A DNA stretch of 40,030 bases from Bacillus fungorum (GCF_002746455.1 NZ_NWUW01000035.1:1-40030); one strand, 5' to 3'; shown: positions 14,939-23,824, counted from the first letter of the stretch. A program made the numbers and translations. The notes: generated from the sequence alone by a model not told the origin.

Positions 14939-16651
14939 ATGTATTTTTTACAAAATTTAAAAGTGAAATATAAATTATTATCGCTTATTTCATTAGCAAT
15001 TTTAGGAATGATAATTATGAGCTGTGTAGCAATTCATTCTATTACTAAGATTAAGCATGATACAAAAGTTGTAGTAGATGATTATCAATATTCTGTAATT
15101 TTATTAGAAGGAATGCTTCGTACGCAAAATTCACTAGAATATAACTTACTAGAATTAATTACAGCGTCACAAAACGAGGGGACTATTGGTAATATTGAAA
15201 AGGATCTTAAAAAATATGATTCTTTATTAAAAGAATATGATGATGGCTTCAATTTAAGTAAACAAGAGGATGAACTGTTTCAGAAGATGAAGAAATCTTT
15301 GCCAAGTTATATGGAGACATATAAAAATTTGTTTGACAAAGCGAAGGTAACAAACGAGTCACAAATGGTAAACGAATTTCAGAAGGAATTAAAACCGAAG
15401 GGAGTAGAGTTAGCTGGCTATGCGGTGGATCTAGAATCATATGTTTCAAACTTAGCTGATCAAGTATTTAAAGATTCTCAAAAAATGATAGATCGGTCCG
15501 TTATTACTTTTATCATTCTTGTAGTAGTTACTACAATCGTTATATGTATAGTAAGTTATATTATTAGCAGGCTTATAGTTGCTCCTGTACAAACGGTTAG
15601 TCGTATGATGGAAAGAGCAAAAGAAGGAGATTTAACTGTACATGGTGATTATAATGCCAAAGATGAATTAGGTGTATTAGTAAATGATTTTAACGAGATG
15701 ATTGTAGGGTTAAGAACAAATATGCAAGAAGTAGATAATAATATCCAGCTTTTATTCCAACATGCAGACGGAGTAGTATCTGCATCGGAAGTATCTAGCA
15801 GTGCAGCGAAGAAAATAACGATGGATATTGAAGAAGTTGCCCATGGCGCAGAGAGCCAAATGCAAGCAATGGAACAAACTGCGGGTGCGATGGAAGAGTT
15901 GACACAAGGAATGCAGAGTATAGTGAATACATCATCCTCTGTAAATGAATTGTCTGCTCAGTCAGCATTAGATGCAGAGAGTGGTAACAAATTAATGAAA
16001 CAAATGATTCAACAGATGGATACAATCCAAAATTCAGTACATAGCGGTGTGAAACAAGTTGAGACTATGAAGGAACAATCAGAAGAAATTGTTAAAATCA
16101 TTGATGTTATGCAAGGTATTACCTCTCAAATTAACTTATTGGCATTAAACGCCGCAATTGAGGCTGCACGTGCTGGGGAAAGTGGTAGAGGATTTGCAAT
16201 TGTTGCAGATGAAGTACGAAAATTAGCAGAACAATCTAGTGATTCTGCAAAACAAATTGAGAAGCTAATTACTCAAGTTATGGGAACAACGAACCATACG
16301 GTAGATATGATGGGGAAAGTAGATAATGAGGTACAGGCAGGTACACAAGTAGTAATGCATACAGAAAAAGTATTTGGAAAAATTACAGAAAAAGTGCAGC
16401 AAGTATCTGAGCAAATTCAAACGGTATCTATGTCTACAGATGAAATTGCAGCGAGTAGTGAGGAGATTTCGGCTTCTGCAGAAGACATGGCCCAAATTTC
16501 CCAAAGATCATCTGACCGAACTGATAGGGTAAAAGAGTCTATTCAACAGCAAGAAAAATCTGTTCAAGAAATCTCGGTTTCAATTGAACAGATGCATAAC
16601 GCAGCAGGAGAATTAAAACAAATAGTTGCCCAATTTACTCTTCAAAAGTAG
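14939..16651 (+). CDS. Methyl-accepting chemotaxis protein
   Basis: This 570-residue chemoreceptor has helix 1 at about 14-34, an extracellular four-helix-bundle-like sensor (35-182), helix 2 at about 185-208, a HAMP domain (about 209-262) and a long cytoplasmic coiled-coil signalling domain. The signalling tip is unmistakable: QINLLALNAAIEAARAGESG then RGFAIVADEVRKLAEQS. Glutamine/glutamate-rich helices on both sides can be methylated. It would feed CheA/CheW at the membrane; the ligand is unknown. It forms its own unit, with a long terminator. The ATG is preceded by AAGGTG. Confidence 0.93.
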   Translation: MYFLQNLKVKYKLLSLISLAILGMIIMSCVAIHSITKIKHDTKVVVDDYQYSVILLEGMLRTQNSLEYNLLELITASQNEGTIGNIEKDLKKYDSLLKEYDDGFNLSKQEDELFQKMKKSLPSYMETYKNLFDKAKVTNESQMVNEFQKELKPKGVELAGYAVDLESYVSNLADQVFKDSQKMIDRSVITFIILVVVTTIVICIVSYIISRLIVAPVQTVSRMMERAKEGDLTVHGDYNAKDELGVLVNDFNEMIVGLRTNMQEVDNNIQLLFQHADGVVSASEVSSSAAKKITMDIEEVAHGAESQMQAMEQTAGAMEELTQGMQSIVNTSSSVNELSAQSALDAESGNKLMKQMIQQMDTIQNSVHSGVKQVETMKEQSEEIVKIIDVMQGITSQINLLALNAAIEAARAGESGRGFAIVADEVRKLAEQSSDSAKQIEKLITQVMGTTNHTVDMMGKVDNEVQAGTQVVMHTEKVFGKITEKVQQVSEQIQTVSMSTDEIAASSEEISASAEDMAQISQRSSDRTDRVKESIQQQEKSVQEISVSIEQMHNAAGELKQIVAQFTLQK

Positions 16652-16670
16652 TAGCATATTTAAGTATTAA

Positions 16671-16722
16671 TCCCTAAAAAAAATCATCCTATTTTAAGAA
16701 AATAGGATGATTTTTTTAGGGA
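16671..16722. terminator. Long bidirectional terminator
   Basis: A near-perfect palindrome has arms from TCCCTAAAAAAAATCATCCT (from 16671) to its complement ending at 16722, with an outer A/T-rich stem that acts as T-run on either strand. Confidence 0.85.
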
Positions 16723-16846
16723 CTTTGTGTGGATATTACTCGTTATATTCTAAATTTTTACATTTTTTCAATTGTAATATATAATAATATATAATATTTT
16801 GAGTGTTTTTGGTTTGTAAAAGATTGATTGCAGGAGGAGAGAAAGG

Positions 16847-17749
16847 GTGTTCAATAAAAAATCTATGCCGGCTATAAAAATGATCCTTTCGATGTCTATT
16901 TTTGGATCGATTGGATTTTTTTCTGTCCAAACGGGTTTACCGTCTTTTGAATTAGTATTCGTTCGTTGCATTTGTGCGACTATATTTTTAGCGTTATGTT
17001 GGCTTGTAACAGGTCAGTATAAAAGTGAGAAATGGAATAAAAAAGAAGTTATGCAAATATTAGCATGCGGTGTATTTCTCGTTTTTAACTGGGTATTTCT
17101 ATTTAAAGCGTTTGAAGTTATGTCGATTACAATTGCGATTTCAGTTTACCATCTTGCACCAATTATCGTATTAATGATTGGTAGTATTGTATTTAAAGAG
17201 AGGCTTACAGTATTTGCGGTTATGTCCATTGTCATTTGTTTTATCGGTACAGTTTTAGTAGCTGGAGTAGATGGAAGTCTATCGCTCGGAAAACTTATGT
17301 CATCTGGCATGGTATGGGCACTTCTTGCAGCATTATTTTATGCTTTTACCACTTTATTAGGAAAGGGAATTCGGCATACGAGTGCATATGCGATGACATT
17401 TTTACAAACATTTTTAGGTATATTTTTATTGCTACCATTCGTAGATTTTGGCAAGTTTCAAGGGTTAACAGAGATGAACTGGATGATGATCACAGCGACA
17501 GGCCTTATACATACTGGATTTGTATATTACTTATTTTTTGACAGTTTAAGAGATTTATCGACTAGAATGATTTCTGTATTAGTATTTTTAGATCCTGCTG
17601 TTGCGATACTATTAGACACAGTCTTTACTGGATTTAGACCGACTAGTATGCAAATAGTAGGGATTATCCTTATATTTGTAGGGATGGCCTTTACTTTTCA
17701 AAAAACGAAGGATGAAAAAATAGTAGTAGAAGAAAAATTGTATTCTTAA
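16847..17749 (+). CDS. DMT-family permease with two EamA domains
   Basis: The 300-residue, ten-helix protein contains two EamA repeats: about residues 8-137 and 150-290. Typical features are SVYHLAPIIVLMIGSIVFKE at the end of the first repeat and LVFLDPAVAILLDTVFTG at the end of the second. Such permeases export metabolites, amino acids or drugs; the substrate is unknown. The GTG start follows AGGAGGA by about eight bases. It is a single gene without a clear hairpin at its end, so transcripts may continue into the first SLH gene 90 bases downstream. Confidence 0.85.
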   Translation: MFNKKSMPAIKMILSMSIFGSIGFFSVQTGLPSFELVFVRCICATIFLALCWLVTGQYKSEKWNKKEVMQILACGVFLVFNWVFLFKAFEVMSITIAISVYHLAPIIVLMIGSIVFKERLTVFAVMSIVICFIGTVLVAGVDGSLSLGKLMSSGMVWALLAALFYAFTTLLGKGIRHTSAYAMTFLQTFLGIFLLLPFVDFGKFQGLTEMNWMMITATGLIHTGFVYYLFFDSLRDLSTRMISVLVFLDPAVAILLDTVFTGFRPTSMQIVGIILIFVGMAFTFQKTKDEKIVVEEKLYS

Positions 17750-17842
17750 TTGTAAATAATTAGGTCGCATTCTATTGATAATTTTCTTGTTTTTTGTACA
17801 ATGTAAAGTGTAGGAAAATAAAGGAAAAGGTAGATGAGAGAG

Positions 17843-18505
17843 ATGAAAAAGCTAGTAAAGATAGCGACATCGTTAACTTTAATGGGAGGAATATTTGTAA
17901 GTGCAAATGGTGTGTCTGCAAATACAGATGTTATCCAAAAATCTGGTCCTGATATTATGATAGAGTTTGATGATGTAACAACAGGTCATTGGGCATATGA
18001 TGAAATTACGAATTTAGTATATCATCGCATTATGTATGGCTATGGAAATGGTAAGTTTGGGGTAGAAGATAAGATAACACGTGAACAGGCGGCGGCAGTG
18101 CTGCATCGCGCACTTCATTTAAAAAGAAGTGTATTTAATGAAAATCCATATGGGGATATTAGCGGGCAATCAACAATGTTCCCTTACGAAATTTTAGAGT
18201 TAACGAATATTGGTATTTTCAAAGGCGACGAGAATGGAAATTTCCGTCCGAAAGATACACTGACTCGTGCAGAATTAGCACAAATTTTAACGAAAGCATA
18301 TGAGTTGAAAACGAAGCGTCCGCACACGTTTACAGATATACCAGAAAACTATTGGGCAAGAGATGCAATTAGCGCATTGCAGTCTAATAATGTAGTGGTA
18401 GGAACCGGGGATGGTAAGTTCGAGCCTGAAATGCTCGTTACACGGGGGCAATTTGCGAAGTTTTTACAACTGTCAATTGATAATTCTTCAGGGAAAATGG
18501 AATAG
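17843..18505 (+). CDS. Secreted SLH-only protein, first of three
   Basis: The protein has 220 residues: a signal peptide (MKKLVKIATSLTLMGGIFVS, cleaved near ANGVSA) and three SLH domains (about 42-95, 100-155, 160-212). Nothing else follows. SLH trimers bind pyruvylated secondary cell-wall polysaccharide and anchor proteins to the cell surface. Domains 1 and 2 carry the TRE/TRAE-type motif (ITREQ, LTRAE); domain 3 has TRGQ, lacking the usual acidic residue. ATG at 17843 is chosen by alignment with the two paralogues; ATG at 17834 is possible. There is no enzymatic or ligand domain, which is unusual. Confidence 0.85.
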   Translation: MKKLVKIATSLTLMGGIFVSANGVSANTDVIQKSGPDIMIEFDDVTTGHWAYDEITNLVYHRIMYGYGNGKFGVEDKITREQAAAVLHRALHLKRSVFNENPYGDISGQSTMFPYEILELTNIGIFKGDENGNFRPKDTLTRAELAQILTKAYELKTKRPHTFTDIPENYWARDAISALQSNNVVVGTGDGKFEPEMLVTRGQFAKFLQLSIDNSSGKME

Positions 18506-18515
18506 ATAAAGAGAG

Positions 18516-18563
18516 AAAGCTCATAATTTGTAGAGGAGACATCCTAGGCTCATTATGAGCTTT
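18516..18563 (+). terminator. Terminator of the first SLH gene
   Basis: AAAGCTCATAAT (18516-18527) pairs with ATTATGAGCTTT (18552-18563) and is followed by T-rich sequence. A smaller inner hairpin (AGGA/TCCT) sits in the loop. Confidence 0.7.
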
Positions 18564-18603
18564 TATTAATCGGTAGGTTATTATTTTTGTATTTTGCATT
18601 TAA

Positions 18604-18638
18604 GTTGATATCCTTTGTCGAAATGTCGATATATAAGG
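18604..18638. repeat. Dispersed intergenic repeat, copy D
   Basis: GATATCCTTTGTCGAA, then TGTCGATATATA, closely matches the reverse complement of copy B (23891-23935), which reads AATATCCTTTGTCGAAT then GTTGATATAT. It lies in the 450-base gap upstream of the second SLH gene. Confidence 0.5.
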
Positions 18639-18762
18639 AGTAACAACATGTATTTGCGTTTTTTGTCTAGAAAATGAACTTTTAAAATGTGAAGGATTTC
18701 TTTTGAAAAAAGTAGAATATTTAATGTATAGAAACACTTTTAAAAGACCAAAGGAAAGGGAA

Positions 18763-18822
18763 ATGATTTGCGTACAATTCGGTATAAAAATTGAAATTGA
18801 GAGCGAATTGGCTCTCCTTTAG
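18763..18822 (+). other. Possible 19-codon ORF ending in a hairpin
   Basis: ATG at 18763 follows AAAGGAAAGGG and opens 19 codons (MICVQFGIKI and on). The last third of it is a perfect GAGAGC/GCTCTC hairpin (18799-18816). A second mini-ORF of nine codons (18648-18677, MYLRFLSRK) with AAGGAG lies just upstream. Either could be a leader peptide, gene debris or chance. The rest of 18564-18958 shows only repeat D and promoter-like AT-rich sequence. Confidence 0.25.
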
Positions 18823-18958
18823 TAGTGATTTTCACAATAATAGATTTTTTAAATGTAATATATTGCATAAATGGTGCAAAGGCAACATATGTAATATTGG
18901 AAATGATTTCAGTCTATTATTTTCCGTTTTTTCAAATGGAGATAAAGGGGAGAGGGCA

Positions 18959-19615
18959 ATGAAGAAGAACATGTTACGTATAATGGCAACGGTGACTATT
19001 ATGGGCGGCTTGTTTGTAAGCACGAATGTACCAAACGTAAAAGCAGAAGAATATCCAGAAATGATTGTGTTTGATGATGTTCCAGTAAACTATTGGGCAT
19101 ATGACGATATAATGGACGTAGTATACAATAAAGTAATGTTAGGCTACGGAAATGGTAAGTTTGGTGTGGGAGATAATGTAACACGAGAACAAGTAGCAGC
19201 GGTACTGTATCGTACATTGAATTTGAAAAAAGAAGGATCTTTAAAAAATCCATACAAAGATATTTCTGAGAGAGCAACAATGTTTTTAGATGAAATTTTA
19301 GTATTAACAGAGCATGGTATTTTTAAAGGTGATGAAAAAGGAAACTTTAGACCAACCGCACCAGTAACACGTGCAGAAATGGCGCAAATTCTTGCGAAGG
19401 CATTTACATTTGAGGTGAAGAAGAACCATACATTTAAAGATGTACCAAATAATCATTGGGCAAAAAATGCGATTAGTGCACTGGAGTCTAATAATGTCAT
19501 AGTAGGAACAGGAAATGGGAAATTTGAACCGAATAAAGTTGTAACACGTGAGCAATATGCAACGTTTTTAAATAGAGCTGTTATTAATTTTAATTTGAAA
19601 GATGAGAATTATTAA
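18959..19615 (+). CDS. Secreted SLH-only protein, second of three
   Basis: The protein has 218 residues: a signal peptide (MKKNMLRIMATVTIMGGLFV, cleavage near VKAEE) and three SLH domains with motifs VTREQ, VTRAE and VTREQ, so all three pocket motifs are intact. Each domain starts with an FxDVPxxxWAxxAI-type segment. The reading frame is open 56 codons upstream, but AAAGGGGAGAGGG before 18959 and similarity to the paralogues fix the start. Like its neighbours it carries no cargo domain. A 34-residue-per-strand layout matches its neighbours closely, so they arose by duplication. Confidence 0.87.
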   Translation: MKKNMLRIMATVTIMGGLFVSTNVPNVKAEEYPEMIVFDDVPVNYWAYDDIMDVVYNKVMLGYGNGKFGVGDNVTREQVAAVLYRTLNLKKEGSLKNPYKDISERATMFLDEILVLTEHGIFKGDEKGNFRPTAPVTRAEMAQILAKAFTFEVKKNHTFKDVPNNHWAKNAISALESNNVIVGTGNGKFEPNKVVTREQYATFLNRAVINFNLKDENY

Positions 19616-19687
19616 AGTTAAAATATAAAAATTATTTAATTTAATATTAGGTTATAAATTATATTATAATATAACAAATAAAGAGGG

Positions 19688-19709
19688 GGAATGTGATTTT
19701 TCACGTTCC
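19688..19709 (+). terminator. Terminator downstream of the second SLH gene
   Basis: GGAATGTGA pairs with TCACGTTCC (one G-T pair), loop TTTT, followed by TTCTTTTTATTTTT. It is 72 bases after the stop codon. Confidence 0.75.
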
Positions 19710-19776
19710 TTCTTTTTATTTTTAATCTATATTATGTGTTTTTATACTTGTATATAGTAGATTAACTATTGAAAAT

Positions 19777-19866
19777 AACCGGGTTTTTACGGGCAGTAGA
19801 TCTTCAAGCTACCTCGCGTATTCTCCGGATTTTTTTGTGGGAATTTTATTGCTCTCAAATGGCGGG
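19777..19866 (-). repeat. Decayed bcr1-like element, inverted
   Basis: The block 19777-19803 matches the reverse complement of bcr1 bases 13344-13370 at 24 of 27 positions by direct comparison. Beyond it the order CTACCT .. GTGGG .. TTGCTC .. ATGGCGGGA (to 19866) still follows the inverted bcr1 plan with many changes. The second bcr1 hairpin and the TTTAT flanks are gone. A spurious 63-codon frame runs across it. The rest of the 466-base gap 19616-20081 holds only a terminator and AT-rich sequence leading to the third SLH gene. Confidence 0.65.
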
Positions 19867-20081
19867 AGAAAGAAAAATAAGAGTGAAAAGTGATTCGTTA
19901 TATACTTATTTTATACGTAAAAAAATATGTTGTATCACCTTGATTGTCAATGAGGTGTAAAGGGAAGTAAGTGAAATATGATTCACAATTTGGACATAAG
20001 TAAACTGAATAAACGTATTGTTACTCTTTTGCTAATTCTTTATATTAGAAAAAAATAAGCTTTGATTAGGGAGAGAGTACT

Positions 20082-20744
20082 TTGAAGAAAAAAATTTTAA
20101 AAGTAGCAACAGCTTTAACAATTATGGGTGGGGTAGCATTTAGTGCTGAAGGGACTACAGCAAAAGCTGAATTAGCTGCAAAGCCACAACAAGCAAGTCA
20201 GGCAATCTTTAAAGATGTACCAGCAGGACATTGGTCTTATGAAGCAATTCAAACTTTAGCAGAACACGAAATTATGCTTGGTTATGGAAATGGTGTGTTC
20301 GGTTTTGGACATAACGTAACTCGTGAACAAGTAGCTGCTTTAATTTATCGTGCACTGGATCTTGATGAACAATTTAGAGAAGATGAGGTATTAGAAAGCC
20401 CGTATAATGATATTGTTGATGATAACTCAACGATGTTTCCTTTTGAAGTGTTAGCAGTAACAGAGTTAGGTATCTTTACAGGTGATGAGAATGGAAACTT
20501 CAGACCAAAAGCTACGTTAACACGTGCAGAAATGGCGCAAGTTCTTACGAAAGCATTTGGATTAGAAGTAAAAGGAACACAAGGATTTAAAGATGTACCA
20601 AAAGGACATTGGGCAGAAAATGCGATTAATGCAGTAGGTTCAAATGGTATTTCAGTAGGAGATGGGAAGGGTAACTTCGCCCCGGACATGAAAGTAACAC
20701 GTGAACAATATGCGCAGTTCTTATTTAAATCAATGTTTGAATAA
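20082..20744 (+). CDS. Secreted SLH-only protein, third of three
   Basis: The 220-residue protein begins with a signal peptide (MKKKILKVATALTIMGGVAF, cleavage near AKAE) followed by a short linker and three SLH domains with motifs VTREQ, LTRAE and VTREQ. The start codon is TTG, preceded by AGGGAG at eight bases. It has the same cargo-less build as the other two SLH genes but is more divergent in its first linker and more acidic. It is transcribed alone, judging by terminators on both sides. A role in coating, spacing or competing for cell-wall polysaccharide sites is conceivable but not shown. Confidence 0.87.
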   Translation: MKKKILKVATALTIMGGVAFSAEGTTAKAELAAKPQQASQAIFKDVPAGHWSYEAIQTLAEHEIMLGYGNGVFGFGHNVTREQVAALIYRALDLDEQFREDEVLESPYNDIVDDNSTMFPFEVLAVTELGIFTGDENGNFRPKATLTRAEMAQVLTKAFGLEVKGTQGFKDVPKGHWAENAINAVGSNGISVGDGKGNFAPDMKVTREQYAQFLFKSMFE

Positions 20745-20750
20745 ATAATA

Positions 20751-20788
20751 AAAAATAAGCCGGTGTTGTATAACACTGGCTTATTTTT
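20751..20788 (+). terminator. Terminator of the third SLH gene
   Basis: AAAAATAAGCCGGTGTT pairs with AACACTGGCTTATTTTT over about 17 positions with one G-T pair, and ends in a T-run. Confidence 0.85.
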
Positions 20789-20874
20789 TATGTGTAATGC
20801 CGGTGGAAGAATACAGTTTTGCAAAAAAAACAATTAAATTTTTAAAAAAAACTCCCTTTTCTGAATATTTGTTA

Positions 20875-20913
20875 TATAATATAAAACATAAAATCAAATC
20901 TGTTATAAAACAG
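20875..20913 (+). promoter_or_regulatory. aceB promoter region with a dyad
   Basis: TATAAT at 20875-20880 is a perfect -10 element, but no good -35 stands at the right distance. Downstream, CTGTTATAAAACAG (20900-20913) is a short perfect dyad just before the ribosome site, where a repressor could block transcription. It lacks the central CG of a CcpA site. Confidence 0.4.
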
Positions 20914-20933
20914 TTTAAGAAGGGGATGCTAAT

Positions 20934-22523
20934 ATGTCGACGCAAACTTCACGGGTTACATTGCCCGGAGAAATGTTACCAGCGTACAACGAAATATTGA
21001 CACCTGAGGTGCTTAGTTTTTTAAAGGAACTACATGGAAATTTCAATGAGCGCCGCATAGAACTTTTACAAAAACGTGTGGAGAAACAAAAGAGAATTGA
21101 TGCAGGAGAGTTTCCGAAGTTTTTAGAAGAAACAAAACGTATACGTGAAGCGGATTGGACAATTGCTAAATTGCCAAAAGATTTAGAGGATCGCCGCGTA
21201 GAGATTACTGGACCAGTAGATAGAAAGATGGTTATTAACGCTTTAAATTCAGGAGCACATCTTTTTATGGCAGATTTTGAAGATTCAAATTCACCAACTT
21301 GGGAAAATGCGATTGAAGGTCAAATAAACTTACGAGATGCAGTGCGGGGAACGATTTCACATAAAAATGAAAACGGAAAAGAATATCGTTTAAATAGAAA
21401 AACAGCAGTATTAATTGTGCGTCCAAGAGGATGGCATTTAGAAGAGAAACATATGCAAGTTGACGGAAAGAATATGTCTGGTAGCTTAGTAGATTTCGGA
21501 CTTTATTTTTTCCATAATGCGAAAGCTCTTTTAGCAAAAGGAAGCGGTCCATACTTTTACTTACCGAAAATGGAAAGCTATTTAGAAGCAAGGTTATGGA
21601 ATGATGTTTTCGTATTTGCTCAAAAATATATCGGTATTCCAAACGGAACGATCAAAGCAACGGTATTACTGGAAACGATTCACGCTTCGTTTGAAATGGA
21701 TGAAATTTTGTATGAGTTAAGAGATCATTCTGCCGGGTTAAACTGCGGAAGATGGGATTATATTTTCAGTTTTTTAAAGAGTTTCCGCAATCATAACGAC
21801 TTTTTACTTCCAGATAGAGCGCAAGTCACGATGACGGCGCCGTTTATGCGCGCGTATTCTTTGAAAGTAATTCAAACGTGTCATCGCCGTAATGCACCGG
21901 CAATTGGAGGAATGGCAGCGCAAATTCCGATTAAAAACAATCCTGAAGCAAATGAAGCTGCTTTTGAAAAAGTGCGTGCAGATAAGGAGCGCGAAGCTTT
22001 AGACGGTCATGACGGGACTTGGGTTGCCCACCCGGGACTCGTACCAGTCGCGATGGAAGTATTTAATCACATTATGAAAACACCGAATCAAATTTTTAGA
22101 AAACGTGAAGAAATACATGTAACAGAAAAAGATTTACTAGAAGTGCCAGTAGGAACGATTACAGAAGAGGGCCTGCGTATGAATATTAGCGTGGGTATTC
22201 AATATATTGCATCTTGGTTAAGCGGACGGGGAGCAGCACCAATTTATAACTTAATGGAAGATGCGGCAACAGCGGAAATTTCTAGGGCACAAGTATGGCA
22301 ATGGATTCGCCATGAAGGTGGAAAATTAAATGATGGCCGTAATATTACGCTTGAATTAATGGAAGAGCTAAAAGAAGAAGAGTTAGCAAAAATAGAAAGA
22401 GAGATTGGTAAAGAAGCCTTTAAGAAAGGGAGATTCCAAGAGGCGACAACGTTGTTTACAAATCTCGTTCGAAATGATGAATTCGTACCATTTTTAACAT
22501 TACCGGGTTATGAAATTTTATAA
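20934..22523 (+). CDS. aceB: Malate synthase A
   Basis: The protein has 529 residues, normal for malate synthase A. It condenses glyoxylate with acetyl-CoA to malate, the second step of the glyoxylate shunt. The family signature is present: RDHSAGLNCGRWDYIFSFLK in the middle of the protein. Other conserved stretches include FMADFEDSNSPTWENAIEGQ and the C-terminal RGAAPIYNLMEDAATAEISR with its catalytic acidic residue. The ATG follows AAGGGG. Isocitrate lyase follows 23 bases later, so the two shunt enzymes form one operon for growth on acetate or fatty acids. Confidence 0.97.
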   Translation: MSTQTSRVTLPGEMLPAYNEILTPEVLSFLKELHGNFNERRIELLQKRVEKQKRIDAGEFPKFLEETKRIREADWTIAKLPKDLEDRRVEITGPVDRKMVINALNSGAHLFMADFEDSNSPTWENAIEGQINLRDAVRGTISHKNENGKEYRLNRKTAVLIVRPRGWHLEEKHMQVDGKNMSGSLVDFGLYFFHNAKALLAKGSGPYFYLPKMESYLEARLWNDVFVFAQKYIGIPNGTIKATVLLETIHASFEMDEILYELRDHSAGLNCGRWDYIFSFLKSFRNHNDFLLPDRAQVTMTAPFMRAYSLKVIQTCHRRNAPAIGGMAAQIPIKNNPEANEAAFEKVRADKEREALDGHDGTWVAHPGLVPVAMEVFNHIMKTPNQIFRKREEIHVTEKDLLEVPVGTITEEGLRMNISVGIQYIASWLSGRGAAPIYNLMEDAATAEISRAQVWQWIRHEGGKLNDGRNITLELMEELKEEELAKIEREIGKEAFKKGRFQEATTLFTNLVRNDEFVPFLTLPGYEIL

Positions 22524-22546
22524 AAAATGAAAAGGGGATGGAACAA

Positions 22547-23824
22547 ATGAAAAACGAAAGAATCGAGAAATTACAAGAGAGCTGGGAACTAGATAATCGC
22601 TGGAAAGGGATCACACGCCCATATTCGGCAGAAGATGTAATTCGTCTGCGCGGGTCAATTGATATTGAACATACATTAGCGCGCCGTGGTGCTGAAAAGC
22701 TTTGGTCGTCGCTTCATACGGAAGATTATATTAACGCACTTGGCGCATTAACAGGAAATCAGGCGATGCAGCAAGTAAAAGCGGGGTTAAAAGCGATTTA
22801 TTTAAGTGGATGGCAAGTAGCAGCTGATGCAAACCTTTCTGGACATATGTATCCAGACCAAAGTTTATATCCAGCGAACAGCGTACCTGCTGTAGTAAAA
22901 CGAATTAATCAAACACTTCAACGTGCGGATCAAATTCAGCATATGGAAGGAAGCGGTGATACAGATTATTTCGTACCGATTGTAGCAGATGCAGAAGCTG
23001 GATTTGGCGGACAATTAAACGTATTTGAACTGATGAAAGGTATGATTGAAGCGGGTGCATCAGGTGTGCACTTTGAAGATCAATTATCTTCAGAGAAAAA
23101 ATGCGGTCATTTAGGCGGTAAAGTATTACTACCAACGCAAACAGCGGTGCGTAATTTGATTTCGGCACGTCTTGCTGCAGACGTAATGGGAGTGCCGACA
23201 ATTATTGTTGCAAGAACAGATGCAGATGCAGCTGATTTAATTACGAGCGATATCGATCCTGTTGATAAAGCGTTTATTACAGGTGAAAGAACGCCAGAAG
23301 GATTTTACCGTACGAAAGCAGGTCTTGATCAAGCAATTGCACGTGGTTTAGCATACGCTCCTTATGCAGACCTCGTTTGGTGTGAAACATCTGAACCGAA
23401 TTTAGAAGATGCAAAACGATTTGCGGACGCAATTCATAAAGAACATCCAGGGAAATTACTTGCATACAACTGTTCACCTTCATTTAACTGGAAACAAAAA
23501 CTAGATGAGAAAACAATTGCGAGCTTCCAAAAAGAAATCGCATCTTACGGTTATAAGTTCCAGTTCGTAACACTTGCTGGATTCCACTCATTAAACTACG
23601 GCATGTTTGAATTAGCACGCGGCTATAAAGAGCGCGGCATGGCAGCGTACTCTGAACTACAACAAGCAGAATTCGCAGCGGAAAAACACGGCTACTCTGC
23701 AACTCGCCATCAACGAGAAGTAGGAACAGGCTACTTTGATGAAGTAGCACAAGTCATTACAGGCGGTACGTCATCAACGACAGCATTAAAAGGATCTACG
23801 GAAGAAGCACAGTTTACGAAATAA
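22547..23824 (+). CDS. aceA: Isocitrate lyase
   Basis: The protein has 425 residues. It splits isocitrate into succinate and glyoxylate and so bypasses the CO2-losing steps of the TCA cycle. The catalytic loop KKCGHLGGK (C186) and the metal-binding region VADAEAGFGG are intact. Further conserved parts are IIVARTDADAADLI and AYNCSPSFNWK. ATG at 22547 is preferred because AAAGGGG lies nine bases upstream; an ATG nine bases earlier touches that site. It is the second gene of the aceBA operon, closed by a hairpin. Confidence 0.97.
   Translation: MKNERIEKLQESWELDNRWKGITRPYSAEDVIRLRGSIDIEHTLARRGAEKLWSSLHTEDYINALGALTGNQAMQQVKAGLKAIYLSGWQVAADANLSGHMYPDQSLYPANSVPAVVKRINQTLQRADQIQHMEGSGDTDYFVPIVADAEAGFGGQLNVFELMKGMIEAGASGVHFEDQLSSEKKCGHLGGKVLLPTQTAVRNLISARLAADVMGVPTIIVARTDADAADLITSDIDPVDKAFITGERTPEGFYRTKAGLDQAIARGLAYAPYADLVWCETSEPNLEDAKRFADAIHKEHPGKLLAYNCSPSFNWKQKLDEKTIASFQKEIASYGYKFQFVTLAGFHSLNYGMFELARGYKERGMAAYSELQQAEFAAEKHGYSATRHQREVGTGYFDEVAQVITGGTSSTTALKGSTEEAQFTK

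Noticed and set aside
18791..18958. 56-codon N-terminal extension of the second SLH protein
   Set aside because: The signal peptide and strong ribosome site at 18959 and the two paralogues fix the start downstream; the extension is leader DNA with a hairpin.
19769..19960. 63-codon frame between the second and third SLH genes
   Set aside because: It runs across the decayed bcr1 element, has no ribosome site and no protein-like conservation signs.
20896..20916. CcpA (cre) site before aceB
   Set aside because: TGTTATAAAACA has the right ends but lacks the central CG that cre sites need.
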